Assembly: GCF_001307105.1 (NCBI RefSeq) | Contig: NZ_LGYN01000029.1 | Span: 1-64,000, forward strand | Source of the DNA: Bacillus australimaris | GTDB lineage: Bacteria; Bacillota; Bacilli; Bacillales; Bacillaceae | Reading direction: 5' to 3' | DNA length: 64,000 nucleotides | Part shown: positions 36,104 to 43,952 of the stretch, one piece after another | Numbering within the stretch: the first letter of the stretch is position 1 | Layout: every line of letters starts with the position of its first letter | The notes under the pieces: model-generated | What the model was told of the DNA's origin: nothing | What the model saw: the letters and a program-made list of their open reading frames with translations, nothing else | Database searches by the model: none | Translations under genes and position numbers: made by a program

Positions 36104-37507
36104 TTATACACCAGGTTCTTCTCGTTTTTTCTGAATCCAAGCTGTCACATAATAGGCAGCATAGCAGAACGCAATGAAAGGAATGCCGCAGATGAGGGCG
36201 ATCCGCTGGTTTGGATCAAAGGCAATGCCAATTACAGATGCCAGACACAGGAGGAAGGCAGCAATCGGAACCACTGGATAGAGCGGGGTTCGAAAGGATA
36301 AATCATGGAGCTGTCCACCTTCCTGTAAAAATCTTTTCCTAAACATCAACTGTGAGGCAGCAATTCCCATCCACACAACCACAACAGCCAGTCCGGAGAT
36401 CGAAACAAGGACAAGGTATACCGTTTCTGGTGCGATCACGCTCGATAGCAATGAAAGAATACCGCCGACCATACTTAAAATGAGTGCATTCAAAGGAATC
36501 CCTTTTGACGTCAGCTTCGCCAGTTTTTTAGGCAGTGTCCGCTCCTCAGAAAGTGACCAGAGCATACGAGATGACGCGTATAGTCCTGAGTTTGCGGCAG
36601 ATAAGATCGCCGTTAGGATGACAAAATTCATGAAATCTGCGGCATAAGGTATTCCGATTCGATCAAATACCACAACAAATGGACTTTTGATCACCCCGGC
36701 TTCTTCTACTGGGATCAAACCAGCTAAAACCACGATCGTTCCAACGAAAAATAGGACAAGACGCAGTACGGTTGTGCGAATTGCTCTTGGAATGGTCTCG
36801 TCAGGATTGATGCTTTCACCCGCAGCAATTCCAATTAACTCCGTACCAGAAAAAGCAAAATTGACGGCAAGCATCGTCATTAAAATCGGTAAAAAGCCGT
36901 TTGGAAAGAGTCCGCCTTCGCCGGTAAAGTTAGAAAAGAACGGAGCGGCCTCACCGCCCTTTAAAGGAATCAAGCCAAACATCGCAGCTCCGCCAAGGAT
37001 AATAAAGAGAATAATAGCCATCACTTTAATACTGGAAAACCAAAACTCTGATTCTGCAAAAAATTTCACTGTAAATGCATTGAGTAAAAAGATGAGAAGA
37101 GCAAAAACACCACTCCACATCCAAACAGATGTGTCTGGGAACCACCGCTGCATTAAAAGCCCTGCTGCTGTAAATTCCGAACCGAGTGCCACTGTCCATG
37201 TCAGCCAGTATAGCCAAGCGACCGTATAGCCTGTACCGGGTCCTATGTATTTTGTTGCATACGTATGGAAAGCCCCTGTGACCGGCATTGCGACAGACAG
37301 CTCACCTAAACAGAGCATCACGAGGTACACAATTAATGCCCCGACAAGATAGGCAAGAATTGTTCCAGCAGGCCCAGCCTGATTGATGGTATACCCAGAG
37401 CTTAAAAAGAGTCCTGTGCCAATGACGCCGCCTAGAGAAAGCATGAACAGATGCCGGCTCGTCATTTTACGTTGATATTGTTGTGACTGATCTTTTGCTT
37501 GTTCCAT
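36104..37507 (-). CDS. mmuP: S-methylmethionine permease (APC family)
   Basis: 467 residues and twelve predicted membrane helices. The amino-acid-permease signature is [25 protein letters not shown] near residues 24-48, given here in part. The helix 6 region reads [12 protein letters not shown]. It follows the homocysteine methyltransferase gene, the arrangement of B. subtilis ybgG-ybgF and E. coli mmuPM, which points to S-methylmethionine as the substrate. From sequence alone it could carry other amino acids. Confidence 0.82.
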   Translation of the reverse strand: MEQAKDQSQQYQRKMTSRHLFMLSLGGVIGTGLFLSSGYTINQAGPAGTILAYLVGALIVYLVMLCLGELSVAMPVTGAFHTYATKYIGPGTGYTVAWLYWLTWTVALGSEFTAAGLLMQRWFPDTSVWMWSGVFALLIFLLNAFTVKFFAESEFWFSSIKVMAIILFIILGGAAMFGLIPLKGGEAAPFFSNFTGEGGLFPNGFLPILMTMLAVNFAFSGTELIGIAAGESINPDETIPRAIRTTVLRLVLFFVGTIVVLAGLIPVEEAGVIKSPFVVVFDRIGIPYAADFMNFVILTAILSAANSGLYASSRMLWSLSEERTLPKKLAKLTSKGIPLNALILSMVGGILSLLSSVIAPETVYLVLVSISGLAVVVVWMGIAASQLMFRKRFLQEGGQLHDLSFRTPLYPVVPIAAFLLCLASVIGIAFDPNQRIALICGIPFIAFCYAAYYVTAWIQKKREEPGV

Positions 37508-37554
37508 GTCTTTCCCGCCCTTTTGCTTAGAAGTATGTGAGATGATTCTTGATG

Positions 37555-38493
37555 CTAAAATGTAGTTCGTTTTAAGATGTCATTGATATCTTCTGGGGTC
37601 GTCCGGCAGCAGCCGCCAATGATCTGTGCACCGTCTTTGTACCATTGATGTGCACATTCACCAAATGTAAGGTGAGACGTATCTCCGCTCCATACCTTTT
37701 CTTCAGGATCATATAATTCACCCGAGTTTGGATATACGACAATCGGTTTGTTCGTCCCCTTTTTCATCTCTTGAATGAGAGAAGAGATAAATTGAGGCGG
37801 CGTACAGTTTACACCGACAGCAGCGATCTGTTTGTAAGGCTCAAGTGCTTGTACACATTCTCTGAGTAAATCACCTTCACTAATATGCAGGTCATCCTTT
37901 GCGCTGAATGTGATCCAAGCAGATACCCCGCTGAATTCATCCTGCAGCAGCTTTGCGATGGCTGTTGCTTCAACCAGGCAAGGAATCGTTTCACACGCAA
38001 GAATGTCTGCACCAGCTTCTACTAATGCCTGAATTCTTGGTCTATGAAAATCGATGAGTGCTTGCTCTGAGAGTCCGTAATTTCCCTTATATTCTGAACC
38101 ATCAGACAAATAAGCGCCGAATGGCCCTACAGATCCAGCAACAAATGGTTTTGTCCGCCCTTCACGACGCGTTTCATCCTGCCAAAAAAGATCGCGTGCC
38201 TCTTTCGCTAAAGTGACAGATCGTTTCATCAGTTCAAGAGCTTCTTCTTTTGTATAGCCTTTTTCAGCGAAGCCTTCAATCGTTGTTTGGTAGCTTGCTG
38301 TTGTCGCACAGTCTGCACCAGCTTGGAAGTAATCCAAGTGTACTTGCTGAATCAATTCTGGCTGTTCAATGAGTATTTTGGCTGACCATAAACTGTCATT
38401 TAAGTTACAGCCTTTTCGTTCAAGCTCCGTTGCAAGTGCACCGTCTAAAATTAAAGGTGCGTGAGCTTGTAAACGGCTTTGAATAGGATTCAT
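37555..38493 (-). CDS. mmuM: Homocysteine S-methyltransferase MmuM
   Basis: 312 residues, a TIM barrel of the Hcy-methyltransferase family. Zinc ligands are a cysteine in VNCTPPQ (near residue 229) and two in GGCCRTTP (near residue 298). The N-terminal [13 protein letters not shown] and [16 protein letters not shown] motifs are typical. It moves a methyl group from S-methylmethionine to homocysteine, giving two methionines. It has its own promoter and forms an operon with the permease gene. I looked for an S-box in the leader and did not see one. Confidence 0.9.
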   Translation of the reverse strand: MNPIQSRLQAHAPLILDGALATELERKGCNLNDSLWSAKILIEQPELIQQVHLDYFQAGADCATTASYQTTIEGFAEKGYTKEEALELMKRSVTLAKEARDLFWQDETRREGRTKPFVAGSVGPFGAYLSDGSEYKGNYGLSEQALIDFHRPRIQALVEAGADILACETIPCLVEATAIAKLLQDEFSGVSAWITFSAKDDLHISEGDLLRECVQALEPYKQIAAVGVNCTPPQFISSLIQEMKKGTNKPIVVYPNSGELYDPEEKVWSGDTSHLTFGECAHQWYKDGAQIIGGCCRTTPEDINDILKRTTF

Positions 38494-38549
38494 CGGATTC
38501 GAACAACCTCCTTTTTAGATCGGAAATGATGGATATGATATGAGGCAGT

Positions 38550-38578
38550 AGTTTAAATGACTAAAGTGTTTTTGTCAA
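38550..38578 (-). promoter_or_regulatory. Promoter of mmuM-mmuP
   Basis: Read leftward, TTGACA (38573-38578) and TAAACT (38550-38555) are 17 bases apart. Confidence 0.8.
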
Positions 38579-38671
38579 GGAGACGAATAAACATCATATA
38601 GCGGGAAAACCCAGAAAACATGCGGGTTTTCGTGCATAAAAATGCAGTCAAAATAATAGAAAACCAAGTCA

Positions 38672-38795
38672 TTGACAGCCTCTAAAAAGAGATATATATT
38701 ATGAAAAGGTTCAATTCAGAAAGCTTCATCAAAAGACGCCGTCTTTTGATTTTTATTTTGCCTATGACTGTCTTCTTTCGTGCAGAAAGAGGGTT
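38672..38795 (+). promoter_or_regulatory. Promoter and hairpin leader of the YitT-family gene
   Basis: TTGACA (38672-38677) and TATATT (38695-38700) are 17 bases apart. About 25 bases into the transcript, ATCAAAAGACG and CGTCTTTTGAT form a near-perfect hairpin followed by a T-rich run (38750-38759), like an intrinsic terminator before the gene. A second hairpin, TCTTTC-N5-GAAAGA, takes in part of the ribosome site. It fits no riboswitch class I recognise. Confidence 0.65.
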
Positions 38796-38801
38796 TTTTA
38801 T

Positions 38802-39659
38802 ATGCTTAAAAAAGGGGGAAAGAAAAAATTGAAAAAATGTGTAAAAGATCTAGCGATGATTGTGATTGGTTCTTTTTTATTTGCCGCAGCAGTGAATATG
38901 TTTGTCATTCCGCTTGAATTTGGTGAAGGTGGTGTAACGGGGCTGTCCATCATTTTCTATTATTTGTTTGAAATTGCACCGTGGCTGACAAACCTTGTGT
39001 TGAATGCGATCTTATTACTGGTGGGGTATAAATACTTGGACAAGAAGACCACGATTTATACTGTGGTTGCTGTCGCAAGTAATTCCCTATTTTTACACTT
39101 GACCACAACATGGGTCGTGAATGTACATGAATTAATCATTGGGGCCATTTTTGCAGGAATCATCATTGGGATTGGGATTGGTCTTGTATTAAGAGCAGGC
39201 GGAACAACGGCAGGATCTGCCATTCTCGGGAGAATTGCCAACAAGTATTTAGACTGGAACGTGAGCTACGCCATCTTGTTCTTTGATCTGATCGTTGTAT
39301 TTGCTTCCTACTTTATTATTGGTGCGGAAAAATTAATGTTTACTATTGTGATGCTGTACGTGGGCACAAAGGTAATGGACTTTGTGATAGAGGGACTTAA
39401 CACGAAAAAGGCAGTGACGATTATTTCTTCATGTAAAGATGATATTGCCGAAGAAATCAATCATACGCTGGATCGAGGCGTAACGATTTTAAACGGACGC
39501 GGTCACTATTCAAAGGAATCAAAGGAAATTCTCTACGCGGTCATTCAAAAGCAGGAACTCATGCGCCTTAAGAAGATTATCAAGAAAATTGATCGAGACG
39601 CATTCGTTGTTGTCCATGACGTGCGCGATGTGTTTGGAGAAGGATTTGTGAATATATAA
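38802..39659 (+). CDS. YitT-family membrane protein (DUF161/DUF2179)
   Basis: 285 residues. Five or six membrane helices in the first 195 residues include the family segments FVIPLEFGEGGVTGLS and LRAGGTTAGSAILGRI. The C-terminal cytoplasmic DUF2179 domain (about 200-280) includes GVTILNGRGHYS. B. subtilis has several paralogues (YitT, YqfU, YvjA, YpjC, YxkD, YdeO) and I cannot assign one. Function unknown. ATG 38802 is preceded by AGAGGG; a TTG at 38829 after GGGGGAAAG is a possible alternative start. Its leader looks like an attenuator. Confidence 0.82.
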   Translation: MLKKGGKKKLKKCVKDLAMIVIGSFLFAAAVNMFVIPLEFGEGGVTGLSIIFYYLFEIAPWLTNLVLNAILLLVGYKYLDKKTTIYTVVAVASNSLFLHLTTTWVVNVHELIIGAIFAGIIIGIGIGLVLRAGGTTAGSAILGRIANKYLDWNVSYAILFFDLIVVFASYFIIGAEKLMFTIVMLYVGTKVMDFVIEGLNTKKAVTIISSCKDDIAEEINHTLDRGVTILNGRGHYSKESKEILYAVIQKQELMRLKKIIKKIDRDAFVVVHDVRDVFGEGFVNI

Positions 39660-39662
39660 AAA

Positions 39663-39692
39663 TGAAAAGACCTTAAAAAGGTCTTTTTTTTC
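39663..39692 (+). terminator. Terminator of the YitT-family gene
   Basis: AAAAGACCTT pairs with AAGGTCTTTT, followed by T. Confidence 0.88.
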
Positions 39693-39704
39693 TCCCTATA
39701 CCTC

Positions 39705-39736
39705 TTGTCATATTATACTATGTATTGTATAGTATA
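39705..39736 (+). promoter_or_regulatory. PadR operon promoter with palindromic operator
   Basis: TTGTCA (39705-39710) and TATAGT (39728-39733) are 17 bases apart. The palindrome TATACTAT-N7-ATAGTATA (39714-39736) covers the spacer and -10, a good fit for autorepression by the PadR protein. Confidence 0.7.
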
Positions 39737-39756
39737 AATGGTTAGGAGTTGTAAAC

Positions 39757-40074
39757 ATGAATGCGCAATTAAAAAAAGGGTTATTGGAATTTTGTGTACT
39801 GGCGGTATTAAAGAAAGGCGATTCCTATGGTTATCAAATCATTAAAGATATGTCCCAATGTATTGAGATTTCAGAATCGACATTATATCCAATTTTAAAG
39901 CGTTTAGAGCAAAACAATTATGTGGAGACCTACTCCCAGGAACATAACAGTCGATTAAGAAAATACTACCGGATGACAAAAAGCGGCCAGGAGCATATGG
40001 CGCAGTTTTTAGAGGAATGGGATCAGGTGATGGCGATTTACGACTTTATTTCTGGAGGACAGGGCAATGAATAA
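39757..40074 (+). CDS. PadR-family transcriptional regulator
   Basis: 105 residues, a single winged-helix domain of the short PadR type (YLDK/YLPG). The N-terminal sequence KGLLEFCVLAVLKKGDSYGY and the helix ESTLYPILKRLEQNNYVE are characteristic. It lies first in an operon with a DUF1700 protein, a common pairing in Firmicutes that responds to cell-envelope stress. It overlaps the next gene by eight bases. A palindrome covers its promoter. Confidence 0.9.
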   Translation: MNAQLKKGLLEFCVLAVLKKGDSYGYQIIKDMSQCIEISESTLYPILKRLEQNNYVETYSQEHNSRLRKYYRMTKSGQEHMAQFLEEWDQVMAIYDFISGGQGNE

Positions 40075-40654
40075 AAAAGAGTTTTTGAGCAGCTTAAAGA
40101 AGCATCTGCATCGTCTAGGTGAAAAGGACAGTGAACGGTTTATCGAATACTACGATGAGATGATCGAGGATTATCAGGAAGATGGCTACAGTGAACAGGA
40201 AGCGGTTCATCAAGTCGGGCAGCCTGCCATCATTGCTGAAGGAATTATGAGGGAACAAGGAATCAAAACCATTGAGGTGCCGACAATCGGAGAAAAAGCC
40301 ACAAGGCTCTCCATTCTCATTTTAGGCTCACCATTATGGGGCTGTATTCTAGCGACAGTCATTCTGCTGATTCTATCTGTGTATATGGTGATTTGGTGTA
40401 TTCCACTCGTGACAGGTACAATAACGCTGGTTGGTTTGCTCGGAGGTTTTTGGAGCATCATTGGTTCCCCATTTATTTTTCAGGACGGTTTGCATGTGGT
40501 GGTCACGCAGGTTGGAGTGGGAATTCTGCTATTAGGTGTCGGGTTATTGAGCGGTCTGGCAACAGTGTATTTGACAAAGCTATTTACGCATATAACTGTC
40601 CAAACTACTATGGCATTCATAGGGATGTTTAGAAAGAGGGTCGTGAGAATATGA
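40067..40654 (+). CDS. DUF1700 (HAAS-domain) membrane protein
   Basis: 195 residues. The N-terminal 60 residues are the helical HAAS signalling domain (KEFLSSLKKHLHRLGEKD, then a YYDEMIEDYQEDG motif). Four membrane helices follow (about 80-110, 112-135, 140-165 and a shorter one). The family usually sits between a PadR gene and a DUF4097 gene. It overlaps the PadR gene and also the start of the next short gene by four bases, so all three were coupled. Confidence 0.85.
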   Translation: MNKKEFLSSLKKHLHRLGEKDSERFIEYYDEMIEDYQEDGYSEQEAVHQVGQPAIIAEGIMREQGIKTIEVPTIGEKATRLSILILGSPLWGCILATVILLILSVYMVIWCIPLVTGTITLVGLLGGFWSIIGSPFIFQDGLHVVVTQVGVGILLLGVGLLSGLATVYLTKLFTHITVQTTMAFIGMFRKRVVRI

Positions 40655-40821
40655 ACATGAATGAATTAAAAAAGCAATGCTTCAAATGGGGGATGATCTT
40701 CACCGTTGCCGGAGGAATTGTCATGGCAATTGGTTTTGGAATATCAGGCTTTGATCTAGATGCATATCACAACAATGACCAGAGCAATGTGTTCCGCACG
40801 ATCAATTGGAGTACGCCATAA
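40651..40821 (+). pseudogene. Truncated third gene of the PadR operon (DUF4097-like N-terminus)
   Basis: 56 codons encode an N-terminal segment with one membrane helix (FTVAGGIVMAIGFGISGF) and a short outer tail, then stop. In related operons the third gene is a DUF4097 adhesin-like protein of some 250-300 residues with just such a start. Here the frame ends about ten bases before the first copy of a direct repeat that bounds an intergenic element. The 3' part seems to have been lost. A short natural peptide remains possible. The start overlaps the DUF1700 stop. Confidence 0.55.
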
Positions 40822-40830
40822 TAAATGAAA

Positions 40831-41045
40831 AAACCCGCTTATGCGGGTCTAAGCGTGTAGACAAACCCTCACATTCGTTGTCAGCTCTGCGCGCTGGTGC
40901 TCACGAATGTCAGATTCGCTCCGCGCCAGTGCTCGAACTTCCTAGACTGCAAAGGTTTTCTATCACGCTGAAAAGAAGACAAAGGGCTAAAATAAAGATC
41001 ATTTTGGCCCTTTGTCAACAATCTGAAACCCGCTTATGCGGGTCT
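40831..41045. repeat. Modular intergenic repeat flanked by a 20-base direct repeat
   Basis: AAACCCGCTTATGCGGGTCT occurs exactly at 40831-40850 and 41026-41045, each a terminator-like hairpin. Between them is a 175-base segment with a head (TAGACAAACCCTCACATTCG at 40858), a G+C-rich foldable middle, a CTAGACTGCAAAGGTTTTCT block and a tail stem-loop (GACAAAGGGCTAAAAT with ATTTTGGCCCTTTGTC). Head and block recur at 54381, the tail at 8716. No open frame of note is inside. Confidence 0.75.
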
Positions 41046-42251
41046 TTTTTTTGCTCGGGCCACAAAGAAGAAATAACAGCAAAGTGCGCCTAGATCACAA
41101 AGCATAATGATCAGACCCATTGGAAAGGCTGTTTGACTTCCGGCTAGGCCGACAAGAGGTGTCATGCAAGCGCCTAGCAGCATTTGCGCAACACCGATCA
41201 GTGCAGCTGCACTTCCTGCATGCGCTCCGTGATGCTGCATCGCAAGAGACGGGGCAGAGGTGCCGACAATCCCAACACTTGAGACAACAAAAAACAACGG
41301 AATAAGAATACCGTACAATCCTGCATCAATCGAGATCATGAAAAATAAGGTGACGCCCCCTAATGCAGCTGTCAGCAATCCAATGCGAAGGACTTTCTCT
41401 TCACCGATTTTCGCAGCAACTCGGGCAAATACTTGTCCAGCCGTGATGATCCCAAGACTATTCACCGCAAATGCAGCGCTAAACCCTTGTGGAGAAAGGT
41501 TGAAAATATCTTGGAGTACAAACGGTGAACCAGATATATAGGCAAACATTGCTGCGAATACTAGACCTTGCGAAAGGGCATACCCGACGAAGAGACGATC
41601 ATTGGCTAAAATTTTCATAGCACCTATAATCTGTTGAAAGCCCCCGGTTTGTCTGCGCTCTACGGGTAAACTTTCTTGAAGTGAAAAAAACGATCTCAGT
41701 AGCATCAATGCCCCGAGAATCCCTAGTAGTACAAATACACCCTGCCATGTCGTGAAGCGTAAAATCTGTCCGCCCGCAATAGGTGCAGCTGCCGGAGCAA
41801 CCCCGTTGACTAACATCAGCAGTGCAAAGAACTTTGTCATGTCTGATCCCTCATAATGATCTCGCACGATGGCACGTGCAATGACAATGCCTGCTGAACC
41901 AGCCAGTCCTTGGATCAATCTTAAAAGAATGAATGTCCAAATCGATGTGACCACTGTACATAGAAGCGATGCGGCGATAAAGATGATTAAGCCAATCATC
42001 AGCGGCTTTCTTCTGCCGATCGTATCGCTGATCGGGCCTGCAAGCAGCTGGCCAAGCGCCAGTCCAATGAGACAAGCCATGAGACTTAATTGAGACAAAG
42101 CGGTGCTCGCCTCAAAATCACGTGCAATATGAGGCAAAGCAGGTAAATACATATCCATTGCCAGCGGTGCAAGGGCTGTTAAAGATCCGAGCAATGCGGC
42201 AAGGAGGAATCGATTTTTTTTCGATTCTTGGGGATAAGATAAAGAACTCAT
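41034..42251 (-). CDS. Bcr/CflA-family multidrug efflux transporter (MFS)
   Basis: 405 residues, twelve predicted helices. The family motif MDMYLPALPHIARDF near residue 33 and the MFS loop GPISDTIGRRKPLM near residue 73 are clear. Bcr/CflA pumps export drugs such as bicyclomycin or chloramphenicol with proton antiport. Substrate here is unknown. The last five codons and stop are encoded in the terminator hairpin that is the second copy of the direct repeat. The ATG at 42251 follows AAGGAG. Confidence 0.87.
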   Translation of the reverse strand: MSSLSYPQESKKNRFLLAALLGSLTALAPLAMDMYLPALPHIARDFEASTALSQLSLMACLIGLALGQLLAGPISDTIGRRKPLMIGLIIFIAASLLCTVVTSIWTFILLRLIQGLAGSAGIVIARAIVRDHYEGSDMTKFFALLMLVNGVAPAAAPIAGGQILRFTTWQGVFVLLGILGALMLLRSFFSLQESLPVERRQTGGFQQIIGAMKILANDRLFVGYALSQGLVFAAMFAYISGSPFVLQDIFNLSPQGFSAAFAVNSLGIITAGQVFARVAAKIGEEKVLRIGLLTAALGGVTLFFMISIDAGLYGILIPLFFVVSSVGIVGTSAPSLAMQHHGAHAGSAAALIGVAQMLLGACMTPLVGLAGSQTAFPMGLIIMLCDLGALCCYFFFVARAKKRPA

Positions 42252-42462
42252 ATGATAGCAACACTCCTTGTATCTTTCTCAACACAGCATAATGAATCAA
42301 GCGTTCCTTTTCAATGAAAAATTTTAAATAAGATTTCGTGCAAAATGATTGATCTTTCAGATGAGACTCTTTACATTAAATGAGTAGAGAAAAGAACAAG
42401 ATCAACACATGCAGTGTTTGCATGATACGTATATCCACTAATAGAGAGCAGGAGGTGCTGAC

Positions 42463-43011
42463 ATGAAGCAGCAAGAGATGATGATTCGTCAAGCAGTTAA
42501 AGAAGATCATGAGGCCATCAGGAACGTGCTGATCAAATCCTATGCACAGTATGCGCCTCAATTTACAGAGGAAGGCTGGCAAGATTATTCAGCCGCGCTT
42601 GCAGCAGCTGTAGATAATCCGAACATGGAGCTGATGCTTGTGGCGGAGCTTGAAGGCAAGGTCGTGGGGACACTGCAAATGTTCCGGTCATCAGAGCAAG
42701 CATATGACAATCCTGAAATGGGCATTACATCAGCCATTGTCCGGTTTTTAGGAGTAGATCCCGATGTGAGGGGTAAAGGAATCGCAGAGTCATTACTGCG
42801 TAAAAGTATTGAACTGACGCAATCATGGGACGAGAACGTCCTGTATCTTCATACATCTGATAAAATGCAGGCCGCCATTCGCCTATATGAACGAATGGGC
42901 TTTGAGCGTGCGCTTGATAAAGATTTTGTGAGCCAGAGTGGGACGCATGTCAAGGGCTATCAATATGTGATCAAGAAAGAACAGCCGGCAGGTTCATCAC
43001 ATCACGCATAA
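42463..43011 (+). CDS. GNAT-family N-acetyltransferase
   Basis: 182 residues. The acetyl-CoA-binding loop is DVRGKGIAESLL near residue 104, and the C-terminal AIRLYERMGFER near residue 140 is a GNAT hallmark. The substrate is unknown. ATG at 42463 follows AGGAGGTG. Monocistronic, with a convergent terminator shared with the next small gene. Confidence 0.85.
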   Translation: MKQQEMMIRQAVKEDHEAIRNVLIKSYAQYAPQFTEEGWQDYSAALAAAVDNPNMELMLVAELEGKVVGTLQMFRSSEQAYDNPEMGITSAIVRFLGVDPDVRGKGIAESLLRKSIELTQSWDENVLYLHTSDKMQAAIRLYERMGFERALDKDFVSQSGTHVKGYQYVIKKEQPAGSSHHA

Positions 43012-43056
43012 AAAAAGGAAGAGCAAGTCCTATAGGCACAGCTCTTCCTTTTTTCA
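43011..43056. terminator. Shared convergent terminator
   Basis: AAAAGGAAGAGC pairs with GCTCTTCCTTTT with an interior loop, then T. Confidence 0.85.
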
Positions 43057-43058
43057 AT

Positions 43059-43262
43059 TTACGCCCACAGTATCAGCGCCCAATATGATACCCCCCACGA
43101 GATTAAACCGAACATGACAAAGAATTTTAACATGCGCTCATAAGGAGACAGCTTTCGTTCTCTCTTCGTTTTCACCAGCCGCCAATAAAGGGCATAGCCG
43201 CAAAAAATGAGGATGATTTGTCCAAGCTTTGTAAAGTTTTCAAGAATCGTGATTCCGTTCAT
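43059..43262 (-). CDS. Small membrane protein, 67 residues
   Basis: 67 residues with two hydrophobic segments, about 10-28 and 45-66, joined by a basic loop (KTKRERKLS). The ATG at 43262 follows GAGGTG. Function unknown. Confidence 0.6.
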   Translation of the reverse strand: MNGITILENFTKLGQIILIFCGYALYWRLVKTKRERKLSPYERMLKFFVMFGLISWGVSYWALILWA

Positions 43263-43374
43263 TTGTTTTCACCTCATTAATAAGTCTTCCATAAGAAAAC
43301 ACAGTATCCTTTTATTTCTTTTAAAAAAATGGGTGTATACTGGAAAGAGACTAGACGCAGAAGGGAGTTGTGAC

Positions 43375-43914
43375 ATGATGTTTCCGCTACATACAGAATG
43401 CTCTCATGAAGTGATTGAGAGAAAAGTGAGATATGATGGGAAGGTTGTGGATCATCAATGCCTGCTGTTAGACGCAAAGGGGCAGCAGGTTGTGCTGTTT
43501 CACAAGATTCAAGACCCGTTTACGATGCTGGCAGGGGATGGTGTTGTTACGATTCCTAAAGGGAGCTATACGACCGCTTATTATTGGGAGAACCGGCCTT
43601 ACAATATCTATTTCTGGCGGGATGATCAAGGGAAGGAATTAGGCTTTTATTTTAATATTGTCGGGAAAACACGGTTCAACGGGCAGGTGGTCATGTTTGA
43701 AGATTTCATCATTGATCTGCTCGTTCTTCCAAATGGTGATGTCTTTGTGTTGGATGAAGATGAATTGCCGGAAAGTTTAGCGGCTTTTGAACATGGTTCC
43801 GTGCATCGAGCATTAGAGGGTGTGATGGCATCGTTAGAAAGCATACTTGATCAAGTGAGAACAGATGCCAGCGGAAGATATGATCACAGTTTGTTTGAGC
43901 CACTGTTGAAATAG
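43375..43914 (+). CDS. DUF402 family protein (Ntdp/FomD-like)
   Basis: 179 residues from the ATG at 43375, seven bases after AAGGGAG; a longer frame from 43207 has no support. The DUF402 core runs from about 60 to 170 and includes YYWENRPYNIYFW, FYFNIVGKTRFNG, the acidic DFIIDLLVLPNGDVFVLDEDEL and a C-terminal helix. Family members include metal-dependent nucleoside di/triphosphate phosphatases, with acidic residues binding the metal. Which substrate this one uses is not known. Confidence 0.8.
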   Translation: MMFPLHTECSHEVIERKVRYDGKVVDHQCLLLDAKGQQVVLFHKIQDPFTMLAGDGVVTIPKGSYTTAYYWENRPYNIYFWRDDQGKELGFYFNIVGKTRFNGQVVMFEDFIIDLLVLPNGDVFVLDEDELPESLAAFEHGSVHRALEGVMASLESILDQVRTDASGRYDHSLFEPLLK

Positions 43915-43952
43915 AAAAAACGATTCCTTTAAACGAGGAATCGTTTTTTCTG
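43915..43952. terminator. Shared convergent terminator
   Basis: AAAAAACGATTCCT pairs with AGGAATCGTTTTTT; it serves the DUF402 gene and epr. Confidence 0.88.

Noticed and set aside
36104..37507. GABA or lysine permease instead of S-methylmethionine permease
   Set aside because: Sequence alone allows it, but pairing with the homocysteine methyltransferase gene makes mmuP more likely.
38494..38549. S-box (SAM riboswitch) before mmuM
   Set aside because: I looked for the conserved S-box core and did not find it; a normal promoter is present instead.
40806..41093. 95-codon frame through the intergenic repeat
   Set aside because: It consists of repeat and terminator sequence; no ribosome site.
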